Positions 22,898 to 30,645 of a stretch of DNA of 41,149 bases are shown here, piece by piece. Under the pieces are notes generated by a model. The model did not search any database and was not told the DNA's origin. It worked only from the letters and a program-made list of their open reading frames with translations. The position numbers and the translations under genes are program-made. This DNA is from Elusimicrobia bacterium GWA2_69_24 (lineage in GTDB: Bacteria; Elusimicrobiota; Elusimicrobia; UBA1565), in the NCBI GenBank assembly GCA_001799695.1, contig MGTY01000034.1, positions 1 through 41,149 of the forward strand. The letters are read 5' to 3'. The number at the start of each line of letters is the position of its first letter. Positions within the stretch are counted from its first letter, which is position 1.

Positions 22898-24436
22898 ATG
22901 GCTGACGAACCCACATTCGGCGGAAACGGCGGCAATCCCGGTTTCGACCACATAGCCATCCCGGACCTCAAGAAGAAGCAGAAGGAGAAGAAGGGCACCG
23001 GCGCCGCGGTCACCGCCAACGCCCCGGCGGCCGGGAACCCGGTCGGAGCGGCCCTGCAGGGAGCCTCCTCCGGCGGTTTACAGGCCGGCGCCGCGGGAAT
23101 CGGCGCTTCGGCCGGCGCCGCCGGCGTCTCCGCCTCCGGCGGGCTGGCGGGCTTCGCGGCCCTCCTGGGCTCCAAGATCGGGATCGCGGCCATCGCCCTG
23201 GCCCTGGCCGGCGCCGGCTTCGTCGGCTACACGGCCCTGAAGATGGGGCAGAGCCAGGGCCAGAAACCGGGCTCCCCGCAGCTAGGCGGGCTCTCTTCCG
23301 ACATCAAGATCGCCAAGCGGGACGCGGAGGGCAGCCGCTCGCTGGACATGATGGCGAAGACCAGCAAGGGGGAGATCGACTGGGACTCGGTCCCCGGCGC
23401 CGGCGCCAAGAAGGACGCCGCCAAGAAATCCGACGAGGCGGCGGAAGTCGACGCCGCGGCCAAGGCCGCCGATGAGGGCGCCCCCGCCCCGGAGGCCTTC
23501 CCCGAGAAGCAGGACCGGGCCAGGCTCACCGGCGAACTTTCCGGTTCCAAGCTTTCGAGCTCCCTGGGGGGTTCCACTTTCGGAGGTCATGATATCTTCG
23601 GCAAGGGCGGCACCGGCTTCAAGCCCACGGGGCTCGCGAACATGTCCAAGAGCGGCGGGAACCTGGCGAGCGCGGCCAACAAGGGCGGGAAGCTGGGCAC
23701 CCCCCGCGGACAACTCGGCAAGATGAAGGGCAGCCGGGGGCTCATGGCGCGCAACATCAACACTCGCAACGCCCAGTCCGGCAACGCTTTGGGCCAGGCC
23801 AAGTTCGCCGATGGGATGTCCAAGGCGGGGGCCGCGGCCAGCTCCGAGACCGATCAGCGCAACATGTCGGCCGACGCCTTCGACGGCCAATCCACGACCG
23901 GCGGCGAATCCAGCGGCATCGGCGGCGGCAGCAGCGGCGGCGGCGGCACCGCCGCGACCCTGGGCGAAGGAGCCCCGGAAGGAGACGTCTGGAGCGACGA
24001 CGATTATACCGGCACGGGCTACACCGCCCCCAGCGTGACGTACACCGGGGATCAGAACACGAAGGACACCGGCCTCATCGACGCGATGAAGACCTTGATG
24101 GAGGTCTCGGTGATGCTGATCCTCATCGGCTCCGCCCTGGTGCTCATCGGCGAGGCGATGGACTGGTGCCCCTGCGTGGGGGAGATCATCGCCGGGATCG
24201 GACGCATCCTCTGCGGCGTCGCCATGGCGCTCGGCGCGGTGATCGCGGTCCTGGCAGCCTTCATGGGGGACAGCCAAATGATCGCGGCCTGGCTCGGCGT
24301 AGGCGTGATCGTGGTCGCGGGCGGAGCCGCGGGCATGGCCGGAGGCGGCTGGGGCGTCCTGGCGCTGGTCATGTCGGCCCTGTACACGTTCATGGGCGAC
24401 AGCAACGAGAAGCAGGACGGGACGACTACGAGCTAG
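22898..24436 (+). CDS. Low-complexity Gly/Ala-rich multi-spanning membrane protein
   Basis: A 512-residue protein of no known family, starting at 22898 after GGGGGTG. Residues 1-35 are polar; about 36-90 are Gly/Ala-rich; IGIAAIALALAGAGFVGYTAL is a first membrane segment; about 120-395 are a disordered Gly/Ser/Lys region (GSKLSSSLGGSTFGGHDIF, SSGIGGGSSGGGG). The last 110 residues form about four hydrophobic segments (VSVMLILIGSALVLIGEAM, IIAGIGRILCGVAMALGAVI, MIAAWLGVGVIVVAGGAAG, GVLALVMSALYTFMG). This layout resembles small integral membrane proteins of secretion or pilus systems, but I see no specific match. Its TAG stop lies in the terminal repeat of the element at 24433. Confidence 0.7.
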   Translation: MADEPTFGGNGGNPGFDHIAIPDLKKKQKEKKGTGAAVTANAPAAGNPVGAALQGASSGGLQAGAAGIGASAGAAGVSASGGLAGFAALLGSKIGIAAIALALAGAGFVGYTALKMGQSQGQKPGSPQLGGLSSDIKIAKRDAEGSRSLDMMAKTSKGEIDWDSVPGAGAKKDAAKKSDEAAEVDAAAKAADEGAPAPEAFPEKQDRARLTGELSGSKLSSSLGGSTFGGHDIFGKGGTGFKPTGLANMSKSGGNLASAANKGGKLGTPRGQLGKMKGSRGLMARNINTRNAQSGNALGQAKFADGMSKAGAAASSETDQRNMSADAFDGQSTTGGESSGIGGGSSGGGGTAATLGEGAPEGDVWSDDDYTGTGYTAPSVTYTGDQNTKDTGLIDAMKTLMEVSVMLILIGSALVLIGEAMDWCPCVGEIIAGIGRILCGVAMALGAVIAVLAAFMGDSQMIAAWLGVGVIVVAGGAAGMAGGGWGVLALVMSALYTFMGDSNEKQDGTTTS

Positions 24437-24595
24437 TGTAGTGTCCCCAACGCTTCTTTACATTTGAAAAGCCGTCATACCGGCGAAAGCCGGTATCCAG
24501 CGTGTGGAACGGATTCAAAAAACCTGTTCTGATGCCTGGACCCCGGCTTTCGCCGGGGTGACGAATGTAAATGGACTTATGGGACACTACACTAG
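24433..24595. mobile_element. 163-bp MITE-like element at CTAG, copy C
   Basis: The best-preserved member of the family, with 15-bp perfect terminal inverted repeats CTAGTGTAGTGTCCC (24433-24447) and GGGACACTACACTAG (24581-24595). Inside are the hairpins CCGGCGAAAGCCGG and CCCCGGCTTTCGCCGGGG. If the target was CTAG with TA duplicated, as known for IS630-type transposition, removing the element leaves one CTAG in which TAG stops of both convergent genes overlapped. Both stops (plus 24434-24436; minus 24592-24594) are now in the two ends. Confidence 0.9.
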
Positions 24596-25092
24596 CGGCC
24601 GGAGCCTGATCCGGCGGGATCGGCGTTGAGGACGCGGCGCAGGCGCTGGACGAACTGCTTTTCCAGCGGCATGGGCTTGTGGGTCTTTTTCATGGAGGCG
24701 AGCAGACGGAAAACCGGATTCGTCCAGGTCCACCCCACCTGCAGCCTGACGGCGGTCGAGATCGGGGATGTGCCCGCCATCGAACACGTGAGCGTCACGA
24801 CCCCGAAGCGCACGACCTTGTTGGGGTGAAGCTTGAGGGAGATCCGCCCTTTCGAGGGATCCATCTCGAGCAGGGTCCATTTCTGGGTGACGACGCTGCT
24901 CCGGGTATGGAGCTTCGACACGACCTCGCAGCCGATGGCATACGGGGGCGGGGTCTGAAAGTCGGATTCCCCGGGACGCTTCCCCTTCTCCGTCAAGAGC
25001 GGGCCCCAGTTGCGCAGGTCGGACAGATACCCCCAGAGCTGCTGGATGGGGACGTTCAGGACGTCCGACTGATTGTCGCCGCCGCTTTCCAT
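24592..25092 (-). CDS. SRPBCC-fold (START/polyketide-cyclase-like) protein
   Basis: A 166-residue protein with the opening typical of SRPBCC proteins (NQSDVLNVPIQQLWGYLSDLRNWGPLL), a beta-sheet middle (YAIGCEVVSKLHTRSSVVTQKWTLLEM) and a C-terminal helix (PLEKQFVQRLRRVL). Members bind hydrophobic ligands in a deep cavity; the ligand here is unknown. It is divergent from the acyltransferase gene, 50 bp away, and may belong to the proposed biosynthetic region. It has a near-perfect promoter whose start coincides with the ATG. The stop codon is in element copy C. Confidence 0.7.
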   Translation of the reverse strand: MESGGDNQSDVLNVPIQQLWGYLSDLRNWGPLLTEKGKRPGESDFQTPPPYAIGCEVVSKLHTRSSVVTQKWTLLEMDPSKGRISLKLHPNKVVRFGVVTLTCSMAGTSPISTAVRLQVGWTWTNPVFRLLASMKKTHKPMPLEKQFVQRLRRVLNADPAGSGSGR

Positions 25093-25098
25093 GAAACG

Positions 25099-25127
25099 GA
25101 TATACCAAGAGTGCGCCCCATTGTCAA
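25099..25127 (-). promoter_or_regulatory. Promoter placing transcription start at the ATG (leaderless)
   Basis: On the minus strand TTGACA (25122-25127), 17-bp spacer and TATATC (25099-25104), then six nucleotides and the ATG at 25092. There is no room for a ribosome site, which makes this the clearest leaderless candidate in the window. Confidence 0.7.
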
Positions 25128-25142
25128 GGGCGCGCGCACCCC

Positions 25143-26030
25143 ATGACCCCGCAGAAAACGGTCATCAGATTGTGCCGGGGGCTCCCCCCTTGGGCGTCGG
25201 ACCTGCTCATCAATAAGCTCATGGCGCGTTCGAGCGTCTTCGGCCCTTGGTCGTTCCGGGACCTGGTGTCGAGGAACCTGGCGCGGATCCTCACCTATGC
25301 GGGCAAGGATCCCTCGCCGGAAGCGCTGGGACGCTGCCTGGAGGAGGTCGTCGCGACCCAGGGGCGCATGCTCGGATTCATGTTCCAGCTCCCCGAGGAG
25401 CAGCGGTTCTCCCGGGAAGATGTCGACCTGCCGCTCCTGGAGCCGCTAGCCGATCTCCGTTCCGAAGGCCGCGGCGTCATCGTGGCCACGCTCCATTTCG
25501 GCCTCTTCCTGCACGCCATCACCGCGCTGGAGGGCCGGGTCCCCTGGCGACTCTCCTTGGCGGCGCGGGGAGACGCCTCCTTCCTGGCGATGCGCCCGCA
25601 CATCCGGCAGCGCTGCGTCCGGGTCGGCTCCTGCGCGGCCGAAGCCCTAGACGCGCTGCGGGCCAACGAAGTGTTCGTCGCCATCACCGACTTCAACCTG
25701 CTCCCGCGCTCGCCCCGCACCCTGCTGTTCGGCGCGCCCGCGCATCTGGGATACGGAGCCGCCCGCCTGGCCCTGGCCAGCGGGGCCCCGATCCTGCCGG
25801 CCTACGCGTTGCCTGACGGAGACCGCGTCCGCTTCGTAGCCGATGCGCCGATCCGCCCGGCACCCGGAGAACGGCTCACCCATCTCAACGAACGGCTCGC
25901 CCGCTCCATCGAGCGCTATGTCGGGAAGCGGCCCGGCCTCTGGGTCCTGTTCCACGACCTCTGGGCTGCCGAGAAGCCCGCCCTCCGGAGGTTCGACTAT
26001 TACTCGGCCCGGGGGTCGCGGACTCCATGA
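25143..26030 (+). CDS. LpxL/HtrB-like acyltransferase
   Basis: A 295-residue protein of the lysophospholipid/lipid A acyltransferase superfamily. GVIVATLHFGLFLHAITALEG holds the catalytic-site histidine; VFVAITDFNLLPRSPRTLLFGAPAHLG and RLALASGAPILPAYALPDGD match the later acceptor and core motifs of the LpxL group. In LpxL the motif is His-x4-Asp/Glu (for example HFGNWE); here the acidic position is Leu, so the usual dyad is incomplete. There is no clear N-terminal membrane helix. It overlaps the following radical SAM gene by 4 bp (ATGA). Given the ACP gene close by, an ACP-linked acyl donor is plausible. Confidence 0.75.
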   Translation: MTPQKTVIRLCRGLPPWASDLLINKLMARSSVFGPWSFRDLVSRNLARILTYAGKDPSPEALGRCLEEVVATQGRMLGFMFQLPEEQRFSREDVDLPLLEPLADLRSEGRGVIVATLHFGLFLHAITALEGRVPWRLSLAARGDASFLAMRPHIRQRCVRVGSCAAEALDALRANEVFVAITDFNLLPRSPRTLLFGAPAHLGYGAARLALASGAPILPAYALPDGDRVRFVADAPIRPAPGERLTHLNERLARSIERYVGKRPGLWVLFHDLWAAEKPALRRFDYYSARGSRTP

Positions 26031-27244
26031 AGCTCCTCCTCATCGCGCCGTCCTGGACCAAGCTCCCGGAACAGACCCCTTTCCTGCTCCCTTCCCTGGG
26101 GCCGATCCAGGTCGCGTCCTGCGCGCCGCCGGGCGTGTCGGTCTCGGTCGTCAACGAGAACGTGAGCCCCGTCGACTTCGACCGCGCCTGCGACCTCGTG
26201 GGAATCTCCGTCCTCCTGACCTGCCAGGCGCCCCGAGCCTACGCCCTGGCCGACGAATTCCGCCGCCGGGGGAAGACGGTGGTCCTCGGCGGATTCCATG
26301 TCTCCCTTTGCCCCGAGGAGGCGGCGGCCCACGCCGACGCGGTCGTCGTGGGCGAGGCCGAAGGCCAACTCCCCCGTCTGCTGTCGGACTTTGCCGCGGG
26401 CCGCCTCCAGCCCGTGTACCGCCGCGACGGCTGGGCCGACCCGGGCGCCATCCCGGCCCCGCGACGCGACCTGTACGATAAGAAGCTCCATTACACCTAT
26501 AAAGGGTGGGAACTGGCGGACCTGCTGGAGAGCTCCCGCGGCTGCCGCTCCCGGTGCTTCCCCTGCGGAGTCCCCGGGGTGTGCGGGAGCGAGCACCGCA
26601 TACGGCCCCTCGACGCCGTCCTGGCCGATGTCCGCGGCTGCTCGGACCTGGTCTTCCTAGTCGACAACTCCCTGGAGCAGAACATCGCCTACGAACGCGA
26701 GCTCCTGCGCGCCCTCCGCGGCGAGAAGCGCCGCTGGATATCCCATCCCCTCACCCCGGACCCGGAGATCCTGTCTTTGGCGCGGGAGGCCGGCTGGCTC
26801 TACGTCTATCACGAGATCCACGGGGTCTCCGACACCATCCGGGAGCGGGTGCGGCGCTACCATGACCACGGCATCGCGGTGGAGGGGGCGGTCTTCATCG
26901 GCCTCGACGACCACGACGAGTCCGCGATCCGGCGCCTGGTGGATTTCACCCTGGAGATCGGCCTGGACTTGGTCGAATACACGATCCTGACGCCCTTCCC
27001 GGGCAGCCCCGTGGCCCGGGACCTGGAGGCGGCGGGGCGCATCCTCCATAAGGATTGGTCCCTCTACAACGCCGCCAACGTCGTGTTCCGACCCCGTCTG
27101 CTTAGCCCCGAGCGTCTGCAGGAATTGTATTTCGAGGCGTGGCGGACGTTCTACGCGGAGCGCTCCCATGCGGTCCGCATGAGCCGTCTATTCCTGGACG
27201 TGGTCCACGGCCCGGCGCGGCGCCGACCGCGGCGAACGGGCTAG
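26027..27244 (+). CDS. B12-binding-type radical SAM protein
   Basis: A 405-residue protein. Residues 1-120 form a Rossmann-like cobalamin-binding-type domain (MKLLLIAPSW, DLVGISVLLTCQAPRAYALADEFRRRGKTVVLGGFHVSL, DAVVVGEAEGQLPRLL); the usual cobalamin-ligating His motif is absent, as in many of the class. The radical SAM core follows with C173, C177, C180 in SSRGCRSRCFPCGVP, and later VEYTILTPFPGSPVARDLEAAGR, which is typical of the family. Such enzymes do methylations, ring changes or C-C bond formation on lipids and natural products. It is coupled to the acyltransferase and convergent with the ACP gene 1 bp away. The TAG stop lies in CTAG. Confidence 0.88.
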   Translation: MKLLLIAPSWTKLPEQTPFLLPSLGPIQVASCAPPGVSVSVVNENVSPVDFDRACDLVGISVLLTCQAPRAYALADEFRRRGKTVVLGGFHVSLCPEEAAAHADAVVVGEAEGQLPRLLSDFAAGRLQPVYRRDGWADPGAIPAPRRDLYDKKLHYTYKGWELADLLESSRGCRSRCFPCGVPGVCGSEHRIRPLDAVLADVRGCSDLVFLVDNSLEQNIAYERELLRALRGEKRRWISHPLTPDPEILSLAREAGWLYVYHEIHGVSDTIRERVRRYHDHGIAVEGAVFIGLDDHDESAIRRLVDFTLEIGLDLVEYTILTPFPGSPVARDLEAAGRILHKDWSLYNAANVVFRPRLLSPERLQELYFEAWRTFYAERSHAVRMSRLFLDVVHGPARRRPRRTG

Positions 27245-27245
27245 A

Positions 27246-27518
27246 CTACTGGGGCGGGCGGTTCGCTTCCACGAATTCCGCTATCCGGCGCACGGAGGCG
27301 AAGTGGGCTTCGTAGCCGGGCGTCTTGTTGTCGAGCGCGATCCGGTATTTCTTCTTCACGGCCAGGGCCAATTCCAGCGCGTCGATGGAATCCAGGCCCA
27401 GGCCCTTGCCGAAGAGCGGCGCCTCGCTTGCAATATCCTCCGGGCGGACATCCTCCAGGCCCAGGGACTCGACGATCAGAACCTTCAGTTCCGCTTCCAG
27501 CGCCGCAAGATCCGACAT
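27246..27518 (-). CDS. Acyl carrier protein
   Basis: A 90-residue phosphopantetheine-binding protein. The attachment site is Ser44 in GKGLGLDSIDALELALAVKKK; LKVLIVESLGLEDVRPEDI and the C-terminal VRRIAEFVEANR helix are standard. GGGGAGAG precedes the ATG. This is not in a fatty-acid synthesis operon; it lies 78 bp beyond the hydrolase-radical SAM fusion on the same strand and next to the acyltransferase gene, so it is probably a dedicated carrier for the proposed pathway. Confidence 0.92.
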   Translation of the reverse strand: MSDLAALEAELKVLIVESLGLEDVRPEDIASEAPLFGKGLGLDSIDALELALAVKKKYRIALDNKTPGYEAHFASVRRIAEFVEANRPPQ

Positions 27519-27596
27519 GGACTCTCCCCTCGGTCAGGATTCCCTGGGACCATTCTGCCATATTACTTCCCGTCGTTGGAACCCGCCCGGGCCGGA

Positions 27597-29375
27597 TCAC
27601 AGGCGCGGGCAGTGCCGGCAAGGGCCGGGCGGGTTGCGGGAGAGCAGGGCGCTCCGGTGTCCCTGCATGACCGGTCCGTTCCACAGCGCAGCGAACGGGT
27701 CGCGGAGCAGGTCCCCGGCGGGCGCCTCCGGCTGGCAATCGCAGACCGAAAGCGTCCCCCGCACTCCCACCACCGCGGTCTGCCAGCAAGAATGACAATG
27801 GGACGGGACCCTCGCCGCGGCAGCCAGACCGGCGGCGGGATCAGGCGGGAAGTCCCGGACGCGCCGGCGCAGGCCGAAGGACTCGAGGCCGTGCACCCCC
27901 AGGACCGGCAGTCCCAGCGCGCGGGCGCGCGCCAGGCCCCGGCGCACGCCCGCCGCCTCCTCGGGCGCCGCGGCCCGGACCGAGTCCGCGGCGTTCCAAG
28001 GGAAGTTGAGGTCCGTGAGCATCAGTCCCCCGACCCCGAGCGTCCCGACCCGCTCCACGAGGACCTCCAGCGCGGCGGCGTTGCGCCGGGACAGGGCCGT
28101 GAAGACCGCCGTCGACAGCCCCCGGCCCCGCAGGGTCGTGCGGGCCAGACTCGTGAAGGCGCGGATGTTCTCCAGGATCCGCTCCAGGTCCGCGCCCGGG
28201 CGGAGCGCGCCGCAGAGGGCCGGCTCGGCCGCGTCCAGGCTGAAGGCGATCGTGCGCAGCCCCGCCGCCAGCAGCGCGCGCGCCGTCGGCTCGTCGAGGC
28301 GCAGGGCGTTGGTGGCGAGCCCCACCCGCCGGCCCTCGCGGGAGGCCAGGCGGACGAGTTCCGCGACGCGGGGGTGATTCAGCGGCTCACCCAGGCCGAC
28401 CAGCGTCACCCGGTAGGCGTGCGGCAGGGCGTCGAGGACCCGCCGGAAGGTCTCGGGAGTCATGTCCTCGGGAGCCGGTTTCAAACGCGTCCGCGCGCAG
28501 AATACGCAGGCCAGGTCGCAGCGGGTGGAAATCTCGATGTTGGCGATGACCGGCGCCCGGTCCGCGCGCGCCTCGTGCGCGGTCCCCAGCCCCAGCAAGG
28601 CGCGGCCCGAGGGCGACCCGCCCAGATGGCGGGCGCTGTAAGGGCTCCGGCGCAGGAAGACCGCGGCCTCCGGCTCGAGGGTCTCCAGCTCGCGGACCGC
28701 GGCGCGCTCGTCTTCCGTGGGCTCGGCGGCCATGTCCGCCACGGCCCCCAGGACCGCGTCGGTCGCGAGGGCGGCGCCCGGCTCCCCCTCGCGGAAGTGA
28801 TGGCCGGCCCCCGCGATGAGCAGGCGGCGCGCGGGCCGCCCCTCCAGGGCTTCGAGCCAGCGGTCGGCGTCGGAAGGCGGCACGAGCTCGTCGGCCGCGC
28901 CCTGAAGCACCAACACGGGCGTCCTGGTGTCGAACGGCCCGGCCCCGGCGTCCCGGATGAGCCGGAGCAGGGCCAGGCTGTCGCGGACCCCGGGCGCCGG
29001 GCGGCCCGCGCGGTGGCGTTCCCAGCGCTCCCGGGAACCTTCATCCAACCCGTGCGGCGCGGCCAGGAGGATGAGGAGACCGGGGCGGAATCCCCCCGCA
29101 CGCAGGAACGACAATGCCAGGGAGCCTCCGGTGGAGTGTCCGATGAGCGCGACCTTCCTTCCCGCATCCGCCAGGGCCGTGACGGTCCGGCCGATCTCGC
29201 GCTCGAACGCTTCGCGGTCCCACCGGGGCGCCGCGTCGTCCGGGCCGCCGTGACCGGGGAGCAAAACGGCGCGTACCGCGTCGCCGCCCCAGCGGGCGGC
29301 CAGGGCCCTCTCGAACCCGGCCAGGTCGCCGGGCCGGCCCGTGTAGCCGTGGATCAGGACTATGCCGGGGAGCAT
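27597..29375 (-). CDS. Alpha/beta-hydrolase fused to radical SAM/SPASM enzyme
   Basis: A single 592-residue frame with two enzymes. Residues 1-215 are an alpha/beta-hydrolase: oxyanion region IVLIHGYTG, nucleophile Ser81 in IGHSTGG, Asp162 in GAADELVP, His192 in GAGHHF. It resembles carboxylesterases and thioesterases. After a linker, residues about 277-515 are a radical SAM core with C286, C290, C293 in STRCDLACVFC and GLGEPLNHP. The last 70 residues carry SPASM-type cysteines (CHSCW, CDC, CRHC) for an extra cluster. It could act on a carrier- or ester-bound substrate and then release it. It overlaps the glycosyltransferase gene by 16 bp. I know of no described enzyme with this fusion. Confidence 0.85.
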   Translation of the reverse strand: MLPGIVLIHGYTGRPGDLAGFERALAARWGGDAVRAVLLPGHGGPDDAAPRWDREAFEREIGRTVTALADAGRKVALIGHSTGGSLALSFLRAGGFRPGLLILLAAPHGLDEGSRERWERHRAGRPAPGVRDSLALLRLIRDAGAGPFDTRTPVLVLQGAADELVPPSDADRWLEALEGRPARRLLIAGAGHHFREGEPGAALATDAVLGAVADMAAEPTEDERAAVRELETLEPEAAVFLRRSPYSARHLGGSPSGRALLGLGTAHEARADRAPVIANIEISTRCDLACVFCARTRLKPAPEDMTPETFRRVLDALPHAYRVTLVGLGEPLNHPRVAELVRLASREGRRVGLATNALRLDEPTARALLAAGLRTIAFSLDAAEPALCGALRPGADLERILENIRAFTSLARTTLRGRGLSTAVFTALSRRNAAALEVLVERVGTLGVGGLMLTDLNFPWNAADSVRAAAPEEAAGVRRGLARARALGLPVLGVHGLESFGLRRRVRDFPPDPAAGLAAAARVPSHCHSCWQTAVVGVRGTLSVCDCQPEAPAGDLLRDPFAALWNGPVMQGHRSALLSRNPPGPCRHCPRL

Positions 29376-30643
29376 GGAGCTGAATCCAGGAGGTCGGCCA
29401 CCGCATCGGCGCCCCGATAGCGGGCCAGGTCCTCGCGCATGCGCGCCAACGCGGAGCGCACCCCGGGGTCCATCGTCAGCAGCCCCACGGCGCGGCGGAT
29501 GTCCTCATCCGAGAGCGCGTCCAGCGCGGCCAGATAACCGGAAGAATCCCCCAGGAAGTGCACGGGCGGCAGGAGCCTCCGGCCGCAGCCGATGCGCTCG
29601 AGGCAGAGGCCGTTCTGGGCCTGCTCCGGCTGGAACGGCATGACCAGGACCGGGACGGCCCGGAGCAGGGCCTCGAAGACGGTCATCTGGCCGCCGTGAC
29701 AGACCACGAGGGCGGCGTCCGCCAGCAGGCGGCCCATGGCGATGAAGCCGCGAGGTTCGGCCCCCTCAGGGAGACGCAGCCCCTCCAGCCCCGCCTGCCC
29801 GCCGGCAGCCACGACCACCCGCCAGCCCATGCCCGTGAGGACCCGGGCGAACCGTTCCGCCGCCGCCGGGCTCCCCGCGCAGGTGCCGAAGGTGACGACC
29901 GCCAGCGGCCGGCCGCCGGCGCGGATGCGCCGCGGTCCTGCGCCGACTCCGGATTTGCGTGAGGCGCATGGGCCGCCCGACGGCGCGGGCTCGGCTCCGG
30001 TCTCCCCCGCCTCGGGCCAGCGGTCCCAGGCTATGGGTCCCACGTGCCGCGCCCCGGGGAACGGCAGCATGGTCTGGAATTGCGGGGTATCCCAGAGGAA
30101 GGTGCGCTCCCCGCGCAGCATCGCGCGCGCGTCCCGCACCGGCCCGAATCCCGCCGGCCCCAGCGCCGCGCTCAGGCGCGCCCCGGCGAACCGCCAGAAG
30201 TCGTCCAAGACCGCGGCCTCCGCGGCGCGGCCCGCGTCCCCCAGGACGAACCCCAGGACGTCCGGGCACTCCTCCAGCATGCAGCCGCAGGCTAGGGAAT
30301 CGAACGGCACCCCTTCCAGCGCGGCGGCGGCCTTCGCGGTGAAGCGGAACACTCCGAGGACGCGGTCCGGCCGGAACTCCCGGATCAGCTCCCGCTCGGC
30401 CCTCACGCACGCCGCGACGGCGCCGCGATGGAACCAGCCCGTCGTGGGGCGGGAGGCCTGGTCGGTCTCCTGGATGTCGGGCGCGACGACGTGCGGCAGC
30501 CCCAGCCGGTCCAGGAACCCGGAGCGGGAACGGCTCACGGCCACCCGGGTCTCGTGCCCCCGGGCGCGAAAGGCGCGGTCCAAGGCGAGCGCTTTGGCGA
30601 CGTGCGAGAGGGAGTTGTTGCCCGGCAGGAGGAGGATTCGCAT
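29360..30643 (-). CDS. UDP-glycosyltransferase-like (GT1/GT28, MGT type) enzyme
   Basis: A 427-residue GT-B glycosyltransferase. N-terminal acceptor domain: MRILLLPGNNSLSHVAKALALDRAFRARGH; C-terminal donor domain: PLAVVTFGTCAGSPAAAERFA, then VVCHGGQMTVFEALLRAVPVLVMPFQPEQAQNG, the nucleotide-sugar motif. Such enzymes glycosylate lipids, sterols and secondary metabolites. Between the domains, residues about 223-244 (GGPCASRKSGVGAGPRRIRAGG) are encoded by a copy of the 60-bp palindromic repeat, exactly at the linker, so the enzyme may still fold. It starts 2 bp after the cysteine desulfurase stop. Confidence 0.85.
   Translation of the reverse strand: MRILLLPGNNSLSHVAKALALDRAFRARGHETRVAVSRSRSGFLDRLGLPHVVAPDIQETDQASRPTTGWFHRGAVAACVRAERELIREFRPDRVLGVFRFTAKAAAALEGVPFDSLACGCMLEECPDVLGFVLGDAGRAAEAAVLDDFWRFAGARLSAALGPAGFGPVRDARAMLRGERTFLWDTPQFQTMLPFPGARHVGPIAWDRWPEAGETGAEPAPSGGPCASRKSGVGAGPRRIRAGGRPLAVVTFGTCAGSPAAAERFARVLTGMGWRVVVAAGGQAGLEGLRLPEGAEPRGFIAMGRLLADAALVVCHGGQMTVFEALLRAVPVLVMPFQPEQAQNGLCLERIGCGRRLLPPVHFLGDSSGYLAALDALSDEDIRRAVGLLTMDPGVRSALARMREDLARYRGADAVADLLDSAPCSPA
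29915..29977 (-). repeat. In-frame palindromic coding repeat, copy 1
   Basis: About 60 bp with the stem ATGCGCC/GGCGCAT, inside the glycosyltransferase gene at the domain linker. It is read in a different frame from the other copies (CASRKSGVGAG instead of APHANPESAQ) yet has no stop. Confidence 0.9.
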
Positions 30644-30645
30644 GG

